64,000 bases of DNA from Rhodopseudomonas palustris (GTDB taxonomy: Bacteria > Pseudomonadota > Alphaproteobacteria > Rhizobiales > Xanthobacteraceae). Under the pieces are notes generated by a model, which was not told the origin of the DNA, searched no databases, and saw only the letters and a list, made by a program, of their open reading frames with translations. Made by a program: the position numbers and the translations under genes. Shown piece after piece: positions 7,995-16,516 of the stretch. The DNA lies in NCBI RefSeq assembly GCF_013415845.1, contig NZ_CP058907.1:992001-1056000 (forward strand), given 5' to 3'. Position 1 is the first letter of the stretch. Each line of letters begins with the position of its first letter.

Positions 7995-10874
7995 TCAGCT
8001 CGCCGCTTCCAGGCGCTGTTCTTCGGTCAGCAGCTTCATCGCCGCATCGACGTCCATCGGTTCGCCGAAGGCGAAGCCCTGGGCGTATTCGCAGCCGAGC
8101 TGATACAGCTCCACCGCATCCGAATCCGTCTCGGCGCCTTCCGCCACCACGTCCATGCCGAGGTCGTGCGCCAGCGCGATGATCGACTTCAGGATCACCG
8201 GGCGGGTGCCGCGGCTGGTCGTGCGGACGAACGACTGGTCGATCTTGATGGTATCGAACGGGAAGCGCTGCAGGTAGCTCAGCGACGAGTGGCCGGTGCC
8301 GAAATCGTCGAGCGCCAGGCCGACGCCGAGTTCGCGGATCCGCTGCAGCATCTGCGCCGCGTGCTCCGGATTCTCCATCACCAGCGATTCGGTGAGCTCG
8401 AGCTTCAGCGTGCCGCGCGCCACCGACGAGCGCGACGTCACGGTGCGGATGTCGTGCAGCAGATCGTGGCGCAGCAGCTGCCGGGACGACACGTTGACCG
8501 ATGCGAAGATCGGCTCGCGGGCGCGCATCGCACGCTGCCAGATCGAGAGCTGCTTGGCGGTCTGGTCGAGCACGAAGGTGCCGAGTTCGACGATCAGTCC
8601 GATCTCTTCGGCGATCGAGATGAACTCGCTCGGCGACATCCGTCCGAGCTTGGGATGATCCCAGCGCGCGAGTGCTTCGAAGCCTGCGATCGACCGATCC
8701 TCGAGCCGCACGATCGGCTGGTACAGGATGGTGATTTCCTTGCGCTCGATCGCCCGGCGCAATTCGGATTCCAGCGTCAGCCGGTCCGACTTCCGCGCCC
8801 GCATGGCCGGCTTGTAAACGTCGATGCGGTCGCCGCCGATCCGCTTCGAATGATACATCGCCAGCTCGGCGTCCTTGATGATCTCGTCGGACAGCTGGGT
8901 CTGCGGGTCGGACAGGGCGAGGCCGATCGAGGCGGTGAGGAAGATCTCGCGGTCGTTGAACGCGATCGGCGCCTTGATGGTCTTGCGGATGGTCTCGGCG
9001 AAGGCGGTGATCTTGGCCGGGTCCTGCTCCGACAGCAGGATCAGCCCGAACTGATCACCGGCGATCCGCGCCAGCGTGTCCTGCGGCTTCAGGATGCGGC
9101 TGAGCCGGCGCGCCAGCGTCAGCAGGATGGAATCGCCGACCGCGATGCCGACGGAATCGTTGACCTGCTTGAAGCGGTCGAGGTCGATTACCATCAGGGT
9201 CGGCCGCAGCGTCGGCATGGTCTTGGCGAAGTTCGACACCGCGCCGAGCCGGTCGATGAACAGCTTGCGGTTGGGCAGGCCGGTGAGGTTGTCGTGCACG
9301 CTGTCGTGCAGCATCCGCTCTTCGGCGTTCTTGATTTCGGTGACGTCGGTCAGGGTGCCGACCACGCGGGTGACTTCGCCGTCGGTGCCGACCACCGGGC
9401 GCGCCTTCAGAGAGAACCACATGAAGTGGCCGTCCGGGGTGCGCAGCCGGAAATCCTGGGTCAGCCGGCCGCGGCGCTGGTCGAGCACGCTGTCGAGCGC
9501 GGCGCGGAAGCGGTCCTGGTCGAGCGGGTGCAAGACTTCGAGCCAGCTCGCAGCGGAGCCTTCCAGCGCGCCGCGCTTCAGGCCGAGCAGCGCTTCGGTC
9601 TCGGGGCTGGTGAACACCTTGTCGGCCGAGACGTCCCAATCCCAGATCAGATCGCCGGAGCCGATCAGCGCCAGGGCGCGGCGCTCGACGTCGGAGATCA
9701 CTCCGCCGGTGGCGCCGCCACCCGAGAACGCGTGCTGCATCACGGTGAAGCCGATCAGCATCACGATCAGCACCAGGCCGCCGAGCAGCGCCGGGCCGAC
9801 GATGTCGTTGGTGACGGTGCCTGCCACCGCCATGCCGGAGGCCACCACCCACACCACCAGCAGGAACCAGGTCGGGATCAGCAGCACCGCGCGGTCGAAG
9901 CCGTGGGTCGACAGATAGACGATCAGCGCGAAGCCGGCGAACGCGATCGCCACCAGGGAAATCCGGGCGATCCCGGACGCGACCGCCGGATCGAACAGCG
10001 CCAGCGCCACCAGCGAGCCAAGGAAGGCGAGCCATCCCAACGTGATGTGCGAATAGCGGACGTGCCAGCGACTGAGATTGAGATAGGCGAACAGGAACAC
10101 GAGCAGCGTTGCCGCAAGGATCGCTTCGCCCGAAGCGCGCCAAACCCGTTCGGCGCCGGACGACATGTCCAGCACCTTGCCCCAGAAGCCGAAATCGATG
10201 CCGATATAGACCAGCACCGCCCAGGCCAGCGCCGCAGCGGCCGGGAACATGATGCTGCCCTTGACCACGAACAGGATGGTCAGCACCAGCGCCAACAGGC
10301 CGGAGATGCCGATCACGATGCCCTGGTACAGCGTGAACGAGTTGACCTTGTCCTTGTAGGCTTCCGGCTCCCACAGATAGAGCTGCGGCAGCTTGTCGGT
10401 GCGCAGCTCGGCCACGAAGGTGATCACCGAGCCGGGATCGAGCGTGACGCGGAAGATGTCGGCGGTCGCGCTGTCCTGCCGCTCGGGGCGGTCGCCGGTC
10501 GACGGCGTGATGGTGGCAATGCGCGACATGCCGAGGTCGGGCCACAACAGTCCGGAGCCGACCATCCGATAATGCGGCGCCACGATCAAACGATCGAGCT
10601 GGTCGTCGGAGTTGTTGGCGAGCGCGAACACCACCCAGTTCTGACCGCCTTCGCGGGCGCGCACCTCGACGCGGCGGACGATGCCATCATTGCCGGGCGC
10701 GGTGGAAATCTGAACCCGGTCGTTGTCGCTGTGCAGATGCTCCAGCACGCCGGTGAGGTCGATCGCCGGCGCGTCGCTGCGGACACTGACGGCATCGAGG
10801 GCGTGAGCCTGCGGAGCAGCCGCAACCAACATCACGCCCAGCGCCAGCAGCGCGAGGCATCTGATTAGACGCAA
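7995..10874 (-). CDS. Membrane PAS-GGDEF-EAL protein with a degenerate cyclase site (959 aa)
   Basis: A signal peptide (residues 1-26) is followed by a periplasmic beta-rich sensor region to about residue 180, about seven membrane helices (about 185-400), a PAS domain (about 425-535), GGDEF (about 545-700) and EAL (about 710-950). The arrangement resembles 7TMR-DISM receptors. The cyclase signature is AGDQF near residue 605 instead of GGDEF, so c-di-GMP synthesis is unlikely. The EAL domain keeps EALARW (about 734), ELTES, DDFGTG (about 856) and IKIDQSF, so it should be an active c-di-GMP phosphodiesterase, perhaps with GTP binding at the dead cyclase as an allosteric input. It appears monocistronic. 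Confidence 0.9.
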   Translation of the reverse strand: MRLIRCLALLALGVMLVAAAPQAHALDAVSVRSDAPAIDLTGVLEHLHSDNDRVQISTAPGNDGIVRRVEVRAREGGQNWVVFALANNSDDQLDRLIVAPHYRMVGSGLLWPDLGMSRIATITPSTGDRPERQDSATADIFRVTLDPGSVITFVAELRTDKLPQLYLWEPEAYKDKVNSFTLYQGIVIGISGLLALVLTILFVVKGSIMFPAAAALAWAVLVYIGIDFGFWGKVLDMSSGAERVWRASGEAILAATLLVFLFAYLNLSRWHVRYSHITLGWLAFLGSLVALALFDPAVASGIARISLVAIAFAGFALIVYLSTHGFDRAVLLIPTWFLLVVWVVASGMAVAGTVTNDIVGPALLGGLVLIVMLIGFTVMQHAFSGGGATGGVISDVERRALALIGSGDLIWDWDVSADKVFTSPETEALLGLKRGALEGSAASWLEVLHPLDQDRFRAALDSVLDQRRGRLTQDFRLRTPDGHFMWFSLKARPVVGTDGEVTRVVGTLTDVTEIKNAEERMLHDSVHDNLTGLPNRKLFIDRLGAVSNFAKTMPTLRPTLMVIDLDRFKQVNDSVGIAVGDSILLTLARRLSRILKPQDTLARIAGDQFGLILLSEQDPAKITAFAETIRKTIKAPIAFNDREIFLTASIGLALSDPQTQLSDEIIKDAELAMYHSKRIGGDRIDVYKPAMRARKSDRLTLESELRRAIERKEITILYQPIVRLEDRSIAGFEALARWDHPKLGRMSPSEFISIAEEIGLIVELGTFVLDQTAKQLSIWQRAMRAREPIFASVNVSSRQLLRHDLLHDIRTVTSRSSVARGTLKLELTESLVMENPEHAAQMLQRIRELGVGLALDDFGTGHSSLSYLQRFPFDTIKIDQSFVRTTSRGTRPVILKSIIALAHDLGMDVVAEGAETDSDAVELYQLGCEYAQGFAFGEPMDVDAAMKLLTEEQRLEAAS

Positions 10875-10996
10875 GTCGGTTCTCCGCGTTCACACCAGTC
10901 CGAATGGCGCGGCCCCGCGCGCCACGAGCCCCGGATAGATGCCATGAAAGCGTGCGAAAACATAGACTCTCTCGCCGGCCCCCGGGGTAGCCCCAC

Positions 10997-11995
10997 TCAC
11001 ACAGTCAACACAATTTTGCCAATATGTTGGCTGGTTTCCATCCGCCGGTGAGCATCGGCGGCGTCCCGCAGCGCGAAGGTGCCGTCGATCAGCGGCTTGA
11101 TCCGGCCCTGCTCGAGCAGAGGTAGCACCTTGGCTTCGATCGCCGCGACCATCGCGGCCTTATCGGCGTTGGAGCGCGGCCGCAGCGTCGAGCCGGTGTG
11201 GTGCAGCCGCTTGGTCATCAGCTTGACGAAGTTGACGTTGGCCTTGGCACCGCCAAGGAACGCGATCTGCACGATGCGGCCGTCCATCGCCGCGGCGTCG
11301 TAGTTGCGCTCGATGTAATCGCCGCCGACCATGTCGAGGATCACCTCGACGCCCTTGCCGCCAGTGGCTTCCTTCACCGCCGCGACGAAATCCTCGGTCT
11401 TGTAGTTGATGGCGCGGCTGGCGCCGAGCTTGAGGCAGGCGTCGGCTTTGTCCTGCGAGCCGACGGTGGTGATCACTTTCGATCCGAGCGCGACCGCAAG
11501 CTGGATCGCCATCGTACCGATACCGGACGAGCCGCCGTGCACCAGCAACGTTTCGCCGGGCTGCAGGCCGCCGCGCTCGAACACGTTGTGCCACACCGTC
11601 ATCAGCGTCTCGGGCGTGGCGCCGGCTTCGATCATCGAATAGGCGGCCGGTACCTTCATCGCCTGCGCGTCCTGGGCGATGCAATATTCCGCGTAGCCGC
11701 CACCAGCCACCAGCGACATCACCTTGTCGCCGAGCTTGTGCCGGGAGGCGCCGTCGCCGAGCGCCACTACTTCGCCGGCGATTTCCAGGCCCGGCAGATC
11801 GCTTGCGCCGGGCGGCGGCGGATAGCTGCCGGAGCGCTGTGCCACATCGGGACGATTGACGCCGGCGGCCGCAACTTTGACCAGGATTTCCCCGGGGCCG
11901 GGCTTCGGCACGTCCCGCGTCTCGGGCAGCAGGACCTCGGGACCGCCGGGCTTGCTGATCCCAACCACGGTCATTTGCGAAGGGATCGGTTCCAT
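10997..11995 (-). CDS. NAD(P)H quinone oxidoreductase, zinc-independent MDR family (PIG3-like, 332 aa)
   Basis: This is a medium-chain dehydrogenase/reductase: N-terminal GroES-like half (VLLPETRDVPKPGPGEILVK, AAGVNRPDVAQRSGSYPPPP), then a Rossmann domain with the NADPH loop VHGGSSGIGTMAIQLA and a SRAINYKTEDF segment. The catalytic-zinc ligands are absent, as in quinone oxidoreductases and PIG3/TP53I3. It probably reduces quinones or enals with NADPH in the cytoplasm. The ATG at 11995 has AAGGAAA seven bases upstream, which decides it over a longer frame reaching 12076. Confidence 0.88.
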   Translation of the reverse strand: MEPIPSQMTVVGISKPGGPEVLLPETRDVPKPGPGEILVKVAAAGVNRPDVAQRSGSYPPPPGASDLPGLEIAGEVVALGDGASRHKLGDKVMSLVAGGGYAEYCIAQDAQAMKVPAAYSMIEAGATPETLMTVWHNVFERGGLQPGETLLVHGGSSGIGTMAIQLAVALGSKVITTVGSQDKADACLKLGASRAINYKTEDFVAAVKEATGGKGVEVILDMVGGDYIERNYDAAAMDGRIVQIAFLGGAKANVNFVKLMTKRLHHTGSTLRPRSNADKAAMVAAIEAKVLPLLEQGRIKPLIDGTFALRDAADAHRRMETSQHIGKIVLTV

Positions 11996-12108
11996 GATTT
12001 TTCCTTGGCTGGCGAGGCGGGTGGGTGTCATCTGGCGAAGTAGGTTGTGATTAGACAGCCGGAGGGCGGCTGGCAACCGCAGCGGATCACGAACGGGCGA
12101 GGCACGAT

Positions 12109-12300
12109 ATGGCGATCGAAGAAGACGACAAGCCGAGGACCAAGACCAGCCACGACATCGGACAGGATTTGTCGCTGCTGTCGGTTGAAGAACTCAGCGG
12201 GCGTATCGCTTTACTGCAGGCCGAAATCGCCCGCCTCGAAACCGCGCTGACGATGAAGCGCGCGACCCGCGAAGCAGCGGATCGCATCTTCAAATCTTGA
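12109..12300 (+). CDS. DUF1192 family small protein (63 aa)
   Basis: The short acidic N-terminus is followed by the family core LSLLSVEELSGRIALLQAEI and ARLETALTMKRATREAADRI, predicted as one amphipathic coiled coil. DUF1192 proteins are about 60 residues, almost confined to Rhizobiales and relatives, and have no established role. It is divergent from the quinone oxidoreductase gene. Confidence 0.85.
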   Translation: MAIEEDDKPRTKTSHDIGQDLSLLSVEELSGRIALLQAEIARLETALTMKRATREAADRIFKS

Positions 12301-12428
12301 ACGAAAAGTTGATAGCAGGGCGCGCCGCTGTCTCATGCTGGGACATTTGCTGGCGGCCGCGGTATGGCAAATCGACCGTAAACAAATCCGCTCATTTACG
12401 CGCGATTAAGCTTTCCCGCCTATTACTG
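12301..12428. other. Non-coding interval before small RNA 2
   Basis: No gene is visible. TATTAC at 12421-12426 could serve as a -10 element for a transcript starting near 12430, but no good -35 is seen 17 bases upstream. Confidence 0.4.
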
Positions 12429-12526
12429 TGGATGTCCATCTTTGGACCGAGTGGCTCCTGTCCACTCTGTTTTGACGCCTCCCTGTTATCAACTTAAAAG
12501 CCGCCGGAAACGGCGGCTCTTTTTTG
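12429..12526 (+). ncRNA. Candidate small RNA 2 with anti-Shine-Dalgarno motifs
   Basis: The order of parts matches the element at 411-498. Hairpin 1 is GTCCA/TGGAC (12434-12438 with 12443-12447) with a TCTT loop. Hairpin 2 is GAGTGG/CCACTC (12449-12454 with 12462-12467) with loop CTCCTGT. The linker carries CCTCCCT and then AACTT. The terminator is AGCCGCC/GGCGGCT followed by six Ts. Primary sequence outside CCTCCCT and ACTT is different, so the two are homologous in layout or converged. The predicted action is base-pairing to ribosome-binding sites. Confidence 0.5.
12498..12525 (+). terminator. Rho-independent terminator of small RNA 2
   Basis: AGCCGCC (12499-12505) pairs with GGCGGCT (12512-12518), and the stem is followed by CTTTTTT. 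It is rightward, more than 190 bases beyond the DUF1192 stop, so it more likely ends the small RNA. Confidence 0.8.
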
Positions 12527-12720
12527 GCCTCGGTATCGTCCGCAGTGCCGGCGTCACGCTTTGGTCATTGACCGCCACAATGCTGTCTCTGAAGCTGCGT
12601 TAACCTTTGCGCGCGGGTCCGCTGGACTCCACGCATAGGCGGCGTAATGATTTGTTCATCATAAGCCGGTGCGCACCTTCGCGAGCCGGCACAAGTATCC
12701 GGTAGTGTGAGGCGTTGACC

Positions 12721-13230
12721 ATGTCTGATGTCGCGCAGGGCGAATCCGCTCTGGTGGTGCTCAGCGAACGGCTGACCAGTTCGGCAGCGTTCACTGCTCT
12801 GTTTCGGGAGGGCATGGATCTGGTCGAAGAGACCGCCGCCTATCTCGACGGCGACGGCCGCGCGGAGGCCAAGCAGCTCGACCGCGCGGTGAGCCTGAGC
12901 TACGCCACCGAAAGCATGCGCCTGACCACCCGGCTGATGCAGCTCGCCTCCTGGCTGCTGCTGCACCGGGCGGTGAAGGAAGGCGAGATGACGCTGATCC
13001 AGGCCAACCGCGAAAAGACCAAGGTCAAGCTGTCGGCCGCTGATCCGGGCGCGCCCGACGTGCTGGAACGGCTGCCGGAGCAGCTGCAGTCGCTGATCGC
13101 GCGGTCGATGAGCCTGCAAAGCCGGATCCGCCGGCTCGACTCCACCATGCACACCCCGCCGGAGCCGCCGGCGCTCGGCAACCCGCTGGTGCCGCAGCTC
13201 AATATGCTGAAGGCCGCGTTCGAGAACTGA
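12721..13230 (+). CDS. rcdA: RcdA-type protease adaptor (DUF1465, 169 aa)
   Basis: The protein matches the DUF1465/RcdA family: an all-helical body with LTSSAAFTALFREGMDLVEE near the start, YATESMRLTTRLMQLASWLL in the middle, and a C-terminal disordered tail rich in Pro and Leu. In Caulobacter, RcdA binds ClpXP that has been primed by CpdR and delivers further substrates, or passes them through PopA, for cell-cycle degradation including CtrA. The ATG at 12721 is chosen; the TTG two codons earlier is less likely. TGAGG lies at 12707-12711. cpdR lies 10 kb upstream on the same strand. Confidence 0.88.
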   Translation: MSDVAQGESALVVLSERLTSSAAFTALFREGMDLVEETAAYLDGDGRAEAKQLDRAVSLSYATESMRLTTRLMQLASWLLLHRAVKEGEMTLIQANREKTKVKLSAADPGAPDVLERLPEQLQSLIARSMSLQSRIRRLDSTMHTPPEPPALGNPLVPQLNMLKAAFEN

Positions 13231-13240
13231 CGTCTCCGTC

Positions 13241-13268
13241 GTGGACCACAATTAAGGTGGACCACAAT
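13241..13268. repeat. Two tandem copies of GTGGACCACAAT
   Basis: The 12-mer is present at 13241-13252 and 13257-13268, a 16-base period. Each copy contains the palindrome GTGG-A-CCAC. It starts 10 bases after the rcdA stop codon. It could be a protein-binding site or a minor duplication. Confidence 0.6.
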
Positions 13269-13365
13269 AAAAGTGGCTGTGGCCGGGCTCGCCCCGGCCA
13301 TTGGCATTTTTGGGGGACCGGCTGGTTACCCCAGCGCCCAAGGCCCGCAGCGATTTGATCTGCCA

Positions 13366-13396
13366 ACGCAAAACGCCCCGCGCGAGCGGGGCGTTT
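13366..13396 (-). terminator. Rho-independent terminator of rpmE
   Basis: A perfect 10-bp stem (13371-13380 with 13387-13396) followed, in the leftward direction, by further T residues lies 56 bases beyond the rpmE stop codon. Confidence 0.8.
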
Positions 13397-13451
13397 GTCG
13401 TATTGGGTCTCGAAAGAAGCGGCGAGCAGCCGGCGAAAAGCCGGCGCCGGC

Positions 13452-13679
13452 TCAATCCTTCTTGAGGAAGCCCGAGAACTTCTTCTGGAAGCGCGACACG
13501 CGGCCGCCGCGGTCCAGCACCTGCTGGGTGCCGCCGGTCCACGCCGGATGCGACTTCGGGTCGATGTCGAGGTTCAGCTTGTCGCCCTCTTTGCCCCAGG
13601 TCGACCGCGTCTGGTACTCGGTCCCGTCGGTCATGACGACGGTAATGGTATGATAGTCCGGGTGAATTTCGGTCTTCAT
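13452..13679 (-). CDS. rpmE: Ribosomal protein L31
   Basis: The 75-residue product starts [20 protein letters not shown] and ends with the L31 motif [24 protein letters not shown] is in the middle. The zinc-binding CxxC pair is absent, so it is the zinc-independent (C-minus) form of L31. The ATG at 13679 fits the family start exactly; upstream in-frame sequence is non-coding. A terminator follows at 13366-13396. It is divergent from the ABC exporter gene. Confidence 0.95.
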   Translation of the reverse strand: MKTEIHPDYHTITVVMTDGTEYQTRSTWGKEGDKLNLDIDPKSHPAWTGGTQQVLDRGGRVSRFQKKFSGFLKKD

Positions 13680-13876
13680 GGGTGATCCCTTGCGCTCGCC
13701 GGCGCCTGCATCGCGATGATTTCGGGCGAATTTGCCGGGCTCTATATCCCAGGCGCGCCGCATGCACAAGGCACTGCACACGATCCGGTGACCGGGTTGT
13801 CCCGGATTTGCCAGCCGCGGGCATTGCGGCCTATGTGGTGCCAGCTAAAGCGTTTTCATCGATTTGGCAGTTCCGA

Positions 13877-15781
13877 ATGACGGCACCGAATAAACCGCAG
13901 AGCTCCAACTCCGACGCGTCGGCGATCAGTTTGTCGCTGGACGCGATCGCGGCGACCGAGAACGTCGGGCCGCGCACCGGCACCTTGCGGGCCGATGCCG
14001 ATCCGAGCCAGGTCGAGGAGGTCGCGGCCGTCGTCAAGCGCAGCCGGCTGAAGCCGCTGCTCTCGCTGATGCCGTATGTGGCCCGCTACCGCGGCCGCGC
14101 CACGCTGGCGCTGATCGCCCTGATCGTCGCGGCCGCCACGACCCTGGTGGTTCCTGTCGCGGTGCGTCGGCTGATCGATTTCGGCTTCAGCGCCGAAGGT
14201 GTCGAGCTGATCAACGGCTATTTCAGCGTCATGCTCGGCGTCGTGGTGGTACTCGCGGCCGCCAGCGCGGCCCGGTATTACCTGGTGATGACGATCGGCG
14301 AGCGGATCGTCGCCGACGTCCGGCGCGACGTGTTCCGGCATCTCACGGCGCTGTCGCCGGCGTTCTTCGATTCCGCCCGCAGCGGCGAGCTGATTTCGCG
14401 GCTGACCGCCGATACCACCCAAATCAAATCCGCCGTCGGCGCCTCGGTGTCGATCGCGCTGCGCAACATGCTGCTGTTCGTCGGCGCGATCTCGATGATG
14501 GTGATCTCGAGCCCGCGGCTGTCCGGCTTCGTGCTGGCGGCGATTCCGCTGATCGTGATTCCGCTGGTGGCGTTCGGGCGCTGGGTGCGGAGGCTGTCGC
14601 GCAATGCGCAGGACACGCTGGCGGACGCTTCGGCCTATGCGGCCGAACTGGTCGGCGCGATCCGTACCGTGCAGGCCTACACCAACGAACGCGTCGCCAA
14701 TGCGCGGTTCGGCGGCGCGGTCGAAGAGTCCTACGAGGCGGCGCGCAGTTCGACCGGGGCGCGGGCGCTGCTCACCGCGATCATCATCTTCATCGTGTTC
14801 GCCAGCGTGGTGGCGATCCTGTGGGTCGGCTCGCACGACGTCGCCATCGGCGCCATGTCGCCGGGCCGGCTCGGCCAGTTCATTCTGTATGCGGTGTTTG
14901 CCGCCTCCAGCCTCGGCCAGCTCAGCGAAGTGTGGGGCGAAGTCTCGGCGGCCTCGGGCGCGGCCGAGCGGCTGTTCGAAATCCTGCGGGTGAAGCCCGA
15001 GATCGCCGCGCCGGCGAAGCCGAAGGCGCTGCCGATGCCGGTGCGCGGCGACGTGCTGTTCGACAATGTCAGCTTCTCCTATCCGACCCGGCCGGACTTC
15101 CTGGCGCTCGACGGCCTGTCGCTGAGCATCAAGGCCGGTGAGAAGGTCGCGATCGTCGGCCCCTCCGGCGCCGGCAAGAGCACGCTGTTTCATCTGTTGC
15201 TGCGGTTCTACGATCCGACCTCCGGCATTATTGCGCTGGACGGTGTCGCCATCAACGCCGCCGATCCGCAGGCGGTCCGCGAGCGGATCGCTCTGGTGCC
15301 GCAGGACTCGGTGGTGTTCGCCGCAACCGCGCGCGACAACATCAGCTTCGGCCGCGACGACGCCAGCGAGCTCGACGTCGAGCGCGCCGCCCAGCAGGCT
15401 CACGCCACCGAATTCATCTCGCGTCTGCCGGAAGGTTTCGACACCAAGCTCGGCGAACGCGGCGTGACGTTGTCCGGCGGCCAGCGCCAGCGGATCGCCA
15501 TCGCCCGCGCGATCCTGCGCGACGCGCCGCTGCTGCTGCTGGACGAGGCGACTTCGTCGCTCGACGCTGAAAGCGAAGTGCTGGTGCAAACCGCGCTGCA
15601 GCAGCTGATGCGCGACCGCACCACGTTGGTGATCGCCCATCGGCTCGCCACCGTGCTGTCGTGCGACCGCATCGTGGTGATGGAGCACGGCCGCATCGTC
15701 GAACAGGGCACCCATGCCCAGCTCGTCGCCCGCGGCGGCCTCTACGCGCGTCTCGCGAAGCTGCAGTTCGAGGCGGCGTAG
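13877..15781 (+). CDS. ABC exporter, transmembrane domain fused to ATPase (MsbA-like, 634 aa)
   Basis: After a hydrophilic N-terminus (about 60 residues) come six membrane helices (about 75-370) of the ABC type-1 exporter fold, then a nucleotide-binding domain: Walker A GPSGAGKS, Q-loop VPQDSVVF, signature LSGGQRQR, Walker B LLLLDEATSS, and the switch His in VIAHRLAT. As a half-transporter it would work as a homodimer. The family includes lipid A flippases (MsbA), peptide/drug exporters and ATM-like exporters; nothing around it fixes the substrate. The ATG at 13877 (MTAPNKPQS) is chosen. Confidence 0.9.
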   Translation: MTAPNKPQSSNSDASAISLSLDAIAATENVGPRTGTLRADADPSQVEEVAAVVKRSRLKPLLSLMPYVARYRGRATLALIALIVAAATTLVVPVAVRRLIDFGFSAEGVELINGYFSVMLGVVVVLAAASAARYYLVMTIGERIVADVRRDVFRHLTALSPAFFDSARSGELISRLTADTTQIKSAVGASVSIALRNMLLFVGAISMMVISSPRLSGFVLAAIPLIVIPLVAFGRWVRRLSRNAQDTLADASAYAAELVGAIRTVQAYTNERVANARFGGAVEESYEAARSSTGARALLTAIIIFIVFASVVAILWVGSHDVAIGAMSPGRLGQFILYAVFAASSLGQLSEVWGEVSAASGAAERLFEILRVKPEIAAPAKPKALPMPVRGDVLFDNVSFSYPTRPDFLALDGLSLSIKAGEKVAIVGPSGAGKSTLFHLLLRFYDPTSGIIALDGVAINAADPQAVRERIALVPQDSVVFAATARDNISFGRDDASELDVERAAQQAHATEFISRLPEGFDTKLGERGVTLSGGQRQRIAIARAILRDAPLLLLDEATSSLDAESEVLVQTALQQLMRDRTTLVIAHRLATVLSCDRIVVMEHGRIVEQGTHAQLVARGGLYARLAKLQFEAA

Positions 15782-15798
15782 GTTCGCCTCATCAACGC

Positions 15799-15897
15799 CG
15801 TCATCGCCCGCGCAGGCGGGCGATCCAGTAGCCCGAGCCTTTCACTTCCAAAGCAACGCTTCGGAATACTGGATCCTCCGCATTCGCGGAGGATGAC
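15799..15897. repeat. Intergenic palindromic repeat, type B
   Basis: GTCATCGCCCGCGCAGGCGG and GGATCCTCCGC...GGAGGATGAC are the outer arms, with GATCCAGTA/TACTGGATC inside. A second copy in inverse orientation is at 27929-28026. It lies between convergent genes. Confidence 0.75.
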
Positions 15898-15924
15898 TAT
15901 TGTGCTGGTTGAACTGACGACACG

Positions 15925-16371
15925 CTAAGCCGGCCGCCACAGCATGTTCAGCACCGGCCGGCCGGAGCTATTGAGCTCCTCGCTGGTCACTGCGAAGCCG
16001 TTGCGGCGATAGAATTTGATGGCGCGGTAGTTGTCGGCGTTGACCTTGAGGGTGACCTCGGTCGGCGAGCGCCGCTTGGCTTCGTCCACCAGCGCTTCGG
16101 CGACACCCCAGCCCCAATGCTCGGGTTCGACCACGAGCTGATCAAGATAACCGGCCGCGTCGATGGTGACGAAGCCGATGAGGGTGCGGTCCTGCTCGGC
16201 GACGATGATGGCGGCCTGCGGCACCAGCTCGGTGCGCCAGCGCTCGCGCCACCAGTCGACCCGCTTGGTGAAGTCGATCGCCGGGTAGGCGAGCTGCCAG
16301 GTCCGCAGCCACAGCGCGATAGCGGGGTCTTCGTCGGCTTCGGTGTAGGGGCGGAGGGTGAAGGTGGGCAT
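15925..16371 (-). CDS. GNAT-family N-acetyltransferase (148 aa)
   Basis: The sequence has the GNAT fold: N-terminal LRPYTEADEDPAIALWLRTW, central strand TLIGFVTIDAAGYLDQLVVE, acetyl-CoA loop EHWGWGVAEALVDEAKRR, and C-terminal NADNYRAIKFYRRNGFAV. The canonical Q/RxxGxG/A loop is present as HWGWGVA, a mild variant. The substrate cannot be inferred. The ATG at 16371 is preferred to a TTG at 16380. Repeats flank the gene on both sides. Confidence 0.85.
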   Translation of the reverse strand: MPTFTLRPYTEADEDPAIALWLRTWQLAYPAIDFTKRVDWWRERWRTELVPQAAIIVAEQDRTLIGFVTIDAAGYLDQLVVEPEHWGWGVAEALVDEAKRRSPTEVTLKVNADNYRAIKFYRRNGFAVTSEELNSSGRPVLNMLWRPA

Positions 16372-16391
16372 GCTGATCAATCAAGCGCTAA

Positions 16392-16492
16392 GTCATTCCG
16401 GGGCGGGCGCAGCGAAGCTGCGCGCGAACCCGGAATCTGACAAGGGCGCTGGTCGAGATTCCGGGGTCGCGCTACGCGCGCCCCGGAATGAC
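16392..16492. repeat. Intergenic palindromic repeat, type C
   Basis: GTCATTCCGGGGCG at the left and CGCCCCGGAATGAC at the right are inverted arms, with GAACCCGGAATC/GATTCCGGGGTC inside. It is related to the copy at 40528-40644. Confidence 0.8.
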
Positions 16493-16516
16493 GAACTCGA
16501 GGGTGAAAAAGACGCT

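Noticed and set aside
7968..10868. A 966-codon open frame on the rightward strand
   Set aside because: It is the antisense of the PAS-GGDEF-EAL gene. Its translation is Arg/Asp/His/Gln-rich without domains, a shadow of GC-rich codon usage.
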